Of a stretch of DNA of 64,000 bases, positions 57,101 to 64,000 are shown piece by piece. Made by a program: the position numbers and the translations under genes. Where the stretch lies: NCBI RefSeq assembly GCF_035046505.1, contig NC_089822.1, positions 115,895,307 to 115,959,306 on the forward strand. The letters are read 5' to 3'. The DNA comes from Tiliqua scincoides. Lineage: Eukaryota; Chordata; Lepidosauria; Squamata; Scincidae. Position 1 is the stretch's first letter. Each line of letters opens with the position of its first letter. The notes beneath the pieces are model-generated. The model was not told the origin of the DNA. It searched no databases and was given only the letters and a program-made list of their open reading frames with translations.

Positions 57101-60100
57101 GCTGCCAGAGAAGTTACCAAGCATTCCCACTGGGTTCATCCCAGTTATTGGATAAGAGCCAGAAGGAGGTAGAACAGTGACTAGTACAATTGTCAACTTT
57201 TCAACTGGCTGGTGTAACTGTACCTTTTAACTGTAGTTTTATCTGCAGGCATTAGCTGTGGTAATGGTTATCTCTAATGCTACAAAAAGCCTCACTTGCT
57301 GATATCTGCACATCACGCTGCTGTTAAAGACAGAAGAGTAAGCCAGGTGGGCTTACTCAGTTGGCAGCTCCAACAGTATGCAGTTTTTTTGAACATGCTG
57401 CAAATCCAGTCCAAAGTATGAGAAAGTGCCACTCTTTATTACAGTACATATGAACCCCCACCACCTTGCTTTACATTCATCTGCGGTTTCATGAGCCAAA
57501 GACTCAGTACCATATGGGAGAGACAGTAGTACCTGACTTTTTTTACATATCCAGGAAAGTCACAACTCCCTGCCATTTGTAGCAGTCATGGGGAAGGTTT
57601 ACATATTGGTTGGTTGCAGAGCTGTCAGGTTGCAATTCAGACATTCACAGCCAAACCAGATATAATGCACAATTGTGTATAGCATCACCCCCATTTTTTG
57701 CTTTTCTAAGGAAAAGCAGCCACGGCAAGCTGCAGTTTTGAGTGGATCATTGGTAGGAGGAGAAGAGCTGCTTCACACTTTTCCCATTCACCATTTTCCC
57801 ACCCAACATCACATAGCCCCATTTGTTTTTCTGCCGAAGTAAAAAAAATACTTTGTCTAGAATTCCCCCCCCCCCCGATGGGGATGAAAAAATAAGCTGG
57901 GGTCAGTTATGAGCAGAAATCTTACCAGAAGGGAAAGGGTTAAGGACTTCCCCGCCATCTGTTGGTGTTCCACTCCAGACTGCAGCCTTCTAGGTAGGTG
58001 GTTAAAGCTACATGCAACTGTATGTTCTGCAAAACAATAAATCAATGCAGGACCTTTCCTTTATTATTTTAACAGATATTTCATAGGCTTCATTTCAGCC
58101 CTAGACTTCCAAGGCAGCTGACAAAAAATAACAACAGAAGCTGCAAACGCTGTGTGTTCAGGATAAACTGCCATGAGCGAACCTTAGGGAGGTCTTTGGG
58201 ACATGGGCTGGCTCAGTTATCCCTTCCAGGCACTTAACATTGAAGGATTCCTCAAACATCAAAGGGTCCTCTCCTCTTAGCCCAGAGGGTAGCAAAGTCC
58301 CTGTGGAGTTTTGTTTTTTTTTTTTGTCTGAATACATTCCATGTGTGTTCCTATTCATAGGGTATTTCTGTTGTGCCTTTTAACAGTGGTGTGACTGGCA
58401 GAAATCCAACAGGTCTTTTCCAGCATTGAAATACAGTGATAGAGAAAGCTGCACCTGGTAACTTTCTGCCTGTTGTGCTGTTAAAAAGGAAAAAATGTAG
58501 CAAACGCAACCTCAAAGTGGCACCAACCCCATTCCTATCCCATTTTTATCTTGTCTGTTGCTGAGACTATGAGGTCAGATGGCCTGAAGGTTCAAAACCT
58601 GAGACTAAAGGGGCGGTGCTTCCTAGGAGAGGATGAGAGGGGGAAGCTGGTGCTGTGCTCAGACTATGGGAGAAAAAATAAAATCCGTAATAAAATCCAG
58701 AAGCCTTCCTCTACCTGCAACCCCATCTTAACCAAATCTGGACTCCCTTGTAGCCTTCTAATTAAAAAAAACATTTAAAAAAAATATTCAGAACAGTCCT
58801 CTCTGGCCTGATCAGTGCGATGGTCACCCCTGGGGCAGGTCATGGGGGTGGAGCCTCTGTTTAGATAGTATGGAAAGTCAAGGTTCAGCCCTAGTGGCAA
58901 GGAACACGAGAAGCAGCAAAGAGGGTTGGCACGCACGGTTTAATTTTTCAATGAGTTTACATCATTAGGGTCCTGTTCCGTCACAGGAACCCCAGGGCAT
59001 ACCCCTCCTCTTAACTAGTCAATCACAGAGTCCATGAAAAAGAGTTCTTAGGGTCCTGTTCCATCACAGGAACTCCAAGGGTGTGGCCCTCAACGCGAGC
59101 TGTGTCGTTGCTTTGGAGTCCACGAAAAGGATTAAGTTAGATCCTTGCCGGCAGGCCATGGCTTACAGCAGGGGTGTCCAAAGTTTTTGGCAGGAGGACC
59201 ACATAAATGTATTAAAGATGAACTTGTATGAATGAATATAAAGGCCTATAAAAGGCCTTGCACAAAGCAAGGCTGGCCTTTCCTTTGCTGCTGCTACTAC
59301 ATCACAGACATGAAACAACAAGCAGTGGAGGGAGCCCTCATCCCACGGCTCAGGCGAGAGGTCAAACAGTCGCCCTCACGCAAAGAGCAGTTGCATCGGG
59401 CCAGTGTGGGCTCCAACAAATCTCTGGAGGGCCAGAGGCTCATTGAAGACTGGGGGCTCCCTGAAGGCCGTCTTGAGAGGCCTTGAGGGTCGCAAGTGGC
59501 CCCAAGGCCGGGGTTTGGGCACCCCTGGCTTAGAGGATCTTTGGCTACCACTGGTTGTTCTGTCGGGGACGTCAGGTGGCAGATGAGTCCAGGTGGGGTA
59601 GTTGTCATCTCTAGGGGTTGCTGCAGTTTGGGTCTCCCCTTGGTCTAGCAGTGGTGCAAGAAGTCCCGCTGAACATGTTCTGCTGTCCCAGGGTTCTGCC
59701 CATTCAGGCCTGGATGCTGCTGGGTAGTTGGGTGACGACCAGGCCCCTTGTTCAAAGGGAGGCCCTTTTGTGCCTGCCTGGGCAGGAGGGGTCTGGCCAG
59801 ATGCCCTCAAGGGTGCCCAGGCTGACCCAAATGCTCAGCCACCCTCCGTCAGTCCCAGAGGTTTTGCCTAGTTGGGGGGCTGGAGGAGCCTTTCCCCAGT
59901 TGCCCTGGGTCAGCTACTACTGCTGAGGTGGTGGCCTAGCCCTCCTTGGGTCCAGGATGAGCCCAGGGAGCAGGTCGGGGCTGATGCACTTCTCCCCTCT
60001 CTGCCTCCCTCACACTGGAACCCAGGGAGGCGCAATCCCCCCTTGTTGGCTGCCAGGCTTCTTATGAGTCCGACCAGCTTGGCTCCTCCCCTTCTGGTTC

Positions 60101-61322
60101 TTAGCCGGGCCTGAGATCTCGGACTTTCCCAAAGGTGGGCTGAGCGCTCCCACGGCTGTGAGCACTTGCAACTTGGCTGTGGGGCCACTAAAGTGGCCGG
60201 CACCTCTACCAATTGGCGAGCGGACTGCTGCTTGCCTACCTGCCCTGGCACTATCTGGGATGCGCAGCAGCAGGGATCTGTCACTGCAGCTACCTTGTGA
60301 CAGCGGCCTCAAATGGCAGGCAGTGGTGTGATCACAGTGGTGACACACAGTGGTGTGTCACAGTCGGACATTAGACATAAAAAGGCCATGTATCTGTGTC
60401 ATACTACTCTGTTCCTCACAACACAGGCATTGCAGACAATTTTGTTTCACTATCATCAACCTATATTAGAAATTTCAGTTTATATTAATACAGTTTCTGC
60501 AAGGTCCTCATGCCCCTGAAGACCAGTCTTCTCAAAATGCATGGGGCCTTTTCAATAAATTACACATTATCAGAGCACCTAGAAATTGTGTCTCCTATTA
60601 TAGCAATTTTAGTACTGCCCTCATCTTTTTTCTAAGTTCCTCCTTCTCTGACCCACTGTCACCCAGGGACTTACCCCACAGCGGGAACTGCCTGGGGAGC
60701 CGAGGTGGCCAACCAGCCAGGTGACAAGCCCCCACAGTCTGGCGGGAGTGCTAGGCAGCTGGCAGAACGGGGAGGCGGGAGCCCTTGGCGCTCCAGAGCT
60801 GCAAGCAGCAGCACTGGGAAAAGGTTTGGAAACCCTGAATGTCAGTACTGTAGTCCTGCATGTAGCAATGATCTTCTGTTTGGTGTGTTCTCCCTGCAGG
60901 AGGCTTCCATAAATTCCAGGCTGAGTGCCCCCATCTCTGTGAAACCAACCTCAACACGGCCAGTTCTAGTAGTTCCCCTGTGCCAACGGCAGCTCCTGTT
61001 GTGGGACTGGGGGGCTTGAGCCTAAGCTCGGACTGCTCGGATACTGAATCGGAGCCCCTGAGCAGTGGCGTGGAGTCGGAGGGGGCCAGCCCCCCATCTT
61101 TCCCTGTCCAGATTCTACCCAACCTCTATCTGGGCAGTGCCCGTGACTCAGCCAACATGGACACTCTGGCCAAGCTAGGTATCCACTACATCCTCAATGT
61201 CACCCCCAACCTTCCCAACCTCTTTGAGAAGAATGGCGACTTCCATTACAAGCAGATCCCCATATCGGACCACTGGAGCCAGAATCTATCTCAGTTCTTC
61301 CCTGAAGCCATTGATTTCATTG
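53776..61322 (+). CDS. DUSP9: Dual-specificity phosphatase 9 (MKP-4), partial, two coding exons
   Basis: DUSP9 dephosphorylates Thr and Tyr of ERK-type MAP kinases in the cytoplasm (family knowledge). Coding exons 53776-54133 and 60900-61322 join in phase across a 6.8 kb intron to give the first 260 codons. The N-terminal rhodanese-like/CH2 domain holds [15 protein letters not shown] and the ERK-docking KIM ([11 protein letters not shown], residues 51-61). The second exon gives the linker and the start of the phosphatase domain ([20 protein letters not shown], then [36 protein letters not shown]). The HCxxGxSRS active-site segment is not in the window. DUSP9 rather than DUSP6/7 is favoured by [12 protein letters not shown], the acidic EEDEES segment and [12 protein letters not shown]. 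No disabling change seen. Confidence 0.93.
54580..56806 (+). mobile_element. CR1 LINE, long 5'-truncated copy in a DUSP9 intron
   Basis: Sense to DUSP9. Encodes [18 protein letters not shown] (about 54835), [77 protein letters not shown], the catalytic FADDTKLF, and the thumb and C-terminal part to [11 protein letters not shown]. It ends in the tail 'gtggggctgttcttatgttcttatg'. Only two coding defects are evident: a frameshift near 54990 and one stop (TAG at 55622, where the sister copy at 37183 has TGG). It lacks the endonuclease and ORF1. One of the youngest elements here. Confidence 0.93.
56807..58850. other. DUSP9 intron, unassigned
   Basis: No recognised element. The ORFs here are short and on both strands. 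A C run at 57866-57876. Confidence 0.4.
58860..60345. other. GC-rich unidentified block with tandem duplication, hAT inserted
   Basis: 'agggtcctgttccgtcacaggaac' at 58969 is repeated at 59051 with few changes, with a unit of about 82 bp including 'agagtccatgaaaa'/'ggagtccacgaaaa'. The rest (59536-60345) is GC-rich, CpG-containing and unlike flanking intron. The hAT at 59169-59527 interrupts it. No coding frame was convincing; I could not assign a family. Confidence 0.4.
59169..59527. mobile_element. hAT-type element with target duplication
   Basis: Starts CAGGGGTGTCCAAAG and ends GGGTTTGGGCACCCCTG, flanks GCTTACAG (59161-59168) and GCTTAGAG (59528-59535), 7 of 8. The inverted relative is at 24598-24850. 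Confidence 0.82.
60900..61322 (+). CDS. DUSP9: DUSP9 second coding exon (linker and start of catalytic domain)
   Basis: 423 bp between acceptor TCCCTGCAG| (60891-60899) and donor CATTG|GTGAGT (61322/61323). It completes a Gly codon and encodes [17 protein letters not shown], a Ser-rich linker ([36 protein letters not shown]) and the DSPc start through FPEAIDFI. It ends one base into the codon that is Asp in human. The general-acid Asp of the PISDHW motif is present. Confidence 0.95.
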
Positions 61323-61599
61323 GTGAGTGATGGAAAGCAATCCTCAGCCCATTCCTGGCTATTGCTTTGTCCAAGGTTTCTATTTGTACAGTTTGCCTGC
61401 TGAACAGGTGCTCCTATGCTGTCAGCCGAAAGACTGACCTGCCCCTTTACTGATGCGTGTGTGCGAGTCTCAGATTCCTGGCAAGTTAGGGGCTGGCTCT
61501 GCTTTGCAAACATATGCAGGCATTCCCAAATTACTACTTGAAAGAGTGCTTGAAATTTCTGGCTCTCCCAGTCCCAGTAATAGTAATAGTCATCATCTT

Positions 61600-61925
61600 C
61601 AAGGTGAAACAATTGGAAAAGATCACAAAATACCAAAGATCTAGAAATTGAAATACACTGCCTTTGAGGAAGGAAAACAACATCCACGCCTATTGTCATT
61701 GGTGCACAAGGCACAAACTCCAAGAAATATCAAGCCAGTATAGACATTGACAAGATAAGAGTTGAACAACTACAATGAGCCACACCACTAGGAATATCGG
61801 ACATTATACAGCGGTATCTCCCAGTTCTTAAACTCTTGGTTAGAGTTTGGACTATTGAGCACCCAAAAATCCCAGTCCAAACATTTGGTGAGCTGTGACA
61901 TCACTGATGATAATGATGATAAAGG
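61600..61925 (+). mobile_element. R4/Dong-clade LINE 3' end
   Basis: The plus strand reads VIGALGT-like and LLGTAHILRR-like segments in broken frames ('cctattgtcattggtgcacaaggcacaa', 'atgagccacaccactaggaatatcggacattatac'). The 3' UTR motif 'cagtccaaacatttggtgagctgtgacatc' and a gatgataat tail follow. Fits the C-terminus of the LINE at 28770-33268. Confidence 0.65.
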
Positions 61926-62471
61926 ACTTTATTTATTTGAAAGCTTTATATTCTGCCTTTCCTATGCCAAAGCAAATACCCAAGGCAGCTTACAAATTAC
62001 ATGCTAAAATATACAATATATAAAACAATAAATATAATCATTAATAAGAACAGTAAAACCAATGGTGGGCAACTGTTTAAACCAAAACATTATTACAGAG
62101 GCAAAGGGGGTAGACATCAATCCATCACCCAAACACCAGATGGAACAAAAACATTTTGAACCCTCACCAATAAGCCATGAGGGCTGGTAGGGAATTCCAT
62201 AGTTGTAGAGCCACTACAGTGAAGGCTTGCCCCTGCACTGCCATACCTCTGATTTTGGATAAAGGCAGCACTTGTAGGAGAGCCTCCTCAGATCTAAGAG
62301 ACTGGGCTGGAATGTATGGGAAGAGGCAGTCTCTCAGATGACCTTGACCCAAACAGTAAAGGTCTTTAAAGGTCAATACCAGCACCTTGAATTGGAATTG
62401 GAGGCAAATGGGCAACCACTGGTCCAACAGAGTCAAACTGCCTAGCTCCAGTAACCACCTGGGCTGCCACA
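61926..62471. repeat. Unclassified LINE-like interspersed repeat
   Basis: ttatattctgcctttcctat ... 'caaggcagcttacaaatta' ... 'taaaggtctttaaaggtcaataccagcaccttgaattg' is a motif series that I recognise as a widespread sauropsid repeat, but I cannot name the family. Confidence 0.5.
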
Positions 62472-62479
62472 CTCTACAC

Positions 62480-62843
62480 TAGTGGTTCTCACACATTTAG
62501 CCCTGGGACCCACATTTTAGAATGAAAATCTGTCAGGACCCACTGGAAGTGATGAAATGACTGAAAGTGACATCATCAAGCAGAAAATTTTTTTAACAAT
62601 CCAAGGCTGCAATCCTACCAACACTGACCCAGGAGTAAGTCCCATTTACTATCATTGTTAAAAGCATATACAGAGTAGCCTGTTAAAAGTACAGATGTGT
62701 AACATTTCCCCAAATGCAGTCACATACCATGGCAGCCTCAAGTCTAATATATTAAAAATAAAATATTGAAATGAATGGGGACCCACCTGAAATTGGCTTG
62801 CCACCCACCTAGTGGGTTCTGACCCACAGTTTGAGAAACACTG
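62480..62843. mobile_element. hAT-type MITE with target duplication
   Basis: Ends TAGTGGTTCTCACAC and GTTTGAGAAACACTG, flanks CTCTACAC (62472-62479) and CTCTACAG (62844-62851), 7 of 8. The interior has 'ccaggagtaagtcccatttac', a squamate-type motif. Confidence 0.82.
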
Positions 62844-62931
62844 CTCTACAGTAATGGCTGCTTCTGAACAATCTTCAAGGGCTGCCCCATGCAGAGCATA
62901 TTACTGTAATACAATCTTGAAGTCACTAAAG

Positions 62932-63323
62932 CAGGAGTCTCCAAGTCCAGGCCCGGGGGCCAGATGCAGCCCACGACAAGCCTCTATCTGGCCCATGGCA
63001 AGTCTCTATCCAGCCCACGGCAAGTCTCTGGTCCCCTACAAGCATCTAGCCCGCTCAACCAAATGTGACCAGAGCTGTGCTCCAGTTGCAGCTGGAGGGT
63101 GTTCTGAGGGCTGGGGAGGCATAGTCTCCCCTCAGAATACCTTCTAAAGGCCTAAAAACATAACTTCCTGGCTTTCCTGAAAAATCAGAAGTGACTTTTG
63201 GGGCTGCCTTAAGCTTTCTAATGTATTTATTTAAATTTTATATTTAAAATTTATTTTTCCGGCCCTCAACACCATGCCAGATATTTTATGTGGCCCTCTG
63301 GCCTAAAAGTTTAGAGACTCCTG
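62932..63323. mobile_element. hAT-type MITE with perfect 8-bp duplication
   Basis: Ends CAGGAGTCTCCAAGTCC and TTTAGAGACTCCTG, flanks CACTAAAG at 62924-62931 and 63324-63331, exact. Sister of 29721-30041. A short internal tandem repeat (gcaagcctctatctggccca, three diverged units). Confidence 0.87.
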
Positions 63324-63331
63324 CACTAAAG

Positions 63332-64000
63332 CATGAACCACTGTGTTAAATACTGTGGAATTTCTGCATCCAAACAGAACATCTTGCATATCACACCAGA
63401 TTTAATACTAGTGAGGAAGAAAAAAGTTTGGATAACACAGGCCTACACACATTTTGCTGTCTTAAAAGTTAGACTTATTCTTGGGTATATTGGTGTGCTG
63501 AATCAAAAAAATGGCATCAATTTTGTCCAGTTGGCTCTAGTTTTGGGGCTACGACAGCCATGTTGTAAGCTTCCTCATGAGGAAACTGCTTGAATCGGTA
63601 TATAAGCACCCCACAAATATCCTAAATTTGTTAAAATATCCTTGGCAACTAAAAAAAAGTTTTTTGTAGGCCTGTGTTAGAGATGTGGCAATATCTAAAG
63701 ACGTGCAAATTGAAGAAAAAGGACATAAAAATGTAACCGACTTTTCAAATTGAGATACTCTGACAAAAAAGGCAAAAAATTAGACCAATAATTTTTCTTT
63801 ATTGCTTTAGGTGCAATAAAGTGCTATACGTTTAGGTGCTTTAGGTGCTATGCCTAAAACCTTGGAAAAACACCTGTACACCTTAGGTGTAATCAGAATA
63901 TCCCCCTATGAACTGCAAAAAGCAGCTGTACTTGGATCTGCACATATTCCATGGAAATACCTCTAGATATCTTAAGTGCCCTTAACTAGAACTTTTCTGA
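63332..64000. other. DUSP9 intron, unassigned
   Basis: AT-rich, with small imperfect repeats (taggtgc units at 63809-63857). 'gcttcctcatgaggaaactgc' at 63569-63589 is a near-palindrome. No exon of DUSP9 seen. Confidence 0.4.

Noticed and set aside
61323-64000. Remaining DUSP9 catalytic exon
   Set aside because: Searched by eye for the HCLAG-SRS coding pattern and its flanks; not found, so it lies beyond the window.
1-64000. CRISPR arrays, rRNA or tRNA genes, operons, riboswitches
   Set aside because: None seen; the window is vertebrate nuclear DNA. The tRNA-like match at 16206-16219 is only a primer-site complement.

Overview
The window looks like nuclear DNA of a squamate reptile (lizard or snake). 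It is AT-moderate, intron-rich and packed with CR1, R4/Dong, L2/MIR-like, RTE and Penelope retroelement pieces, many hAT- and pogo-type non-autonomous DNA transposons, and the 'actcaatggggcttactccca' repeat core that I know from squamate genomes. The species call is an inference from repeat content and from the two host genes; no bacterial-type features are present.

Only two host protein-coding genes are supported. CCNQ (FAM58A, cyclin Q, partner of CDK10) lies on the minus strand with five coding exons between 3161 and 17062. All splice sites are GT-AG, all phases agree, and the product is 240 or 248 aa. DUSP9 (MKP-4, an ERK phosphatase) lies on the plus strand. Its first coding exon (53776-54133) and the next (60900-61322) are present, and the exon or exons with the catalytic cysteine lie beyond the right edge. 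The divergent CCNQ/DUSP9 arrangement matches the order on mammalian Xq28. A CpG island at about 47140-48110, with a CCAAT box and a clean splice donor at 47992, is the best promoter candidate. It probably serves DUSP9 and could also start a 5' non-coding exon of CCNQ.

Layout: 1-3160 downstream of CCNQ with one foldback element; 3161-17062 CCNQ, whose introns hold hAT, pogo-like and foldback elements, an L2/MIR-tailed repeat and a broken Ty1/copia element; 17241-17726 a foldback half and an RTE fragment; 17727-47140 a long non-coding interval with a Penelope remnant, several CR1 copies, and a heavily nested R4/Dong LINE at 28770-33268; 47140-48110 CpG island; 48300-53775 upstream region or first intron of DUSP9; 54134-60899 a DUSP9 intron with a long CR1 copy and an unexplained GC-rich block; 61323-64000 the next DUSP9 intron with an R4 3' end and two hAT elements.

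I found no convincing new biological system. The most unusual items are an RTE-clade LINE fragment whose C-terminus looks more like nematode-type RTE than reptile BovB, a vertebrate Ty1/copia fossil with a half-tRNA-like primer site, and a dated stack of insertions within the R4 LINE.
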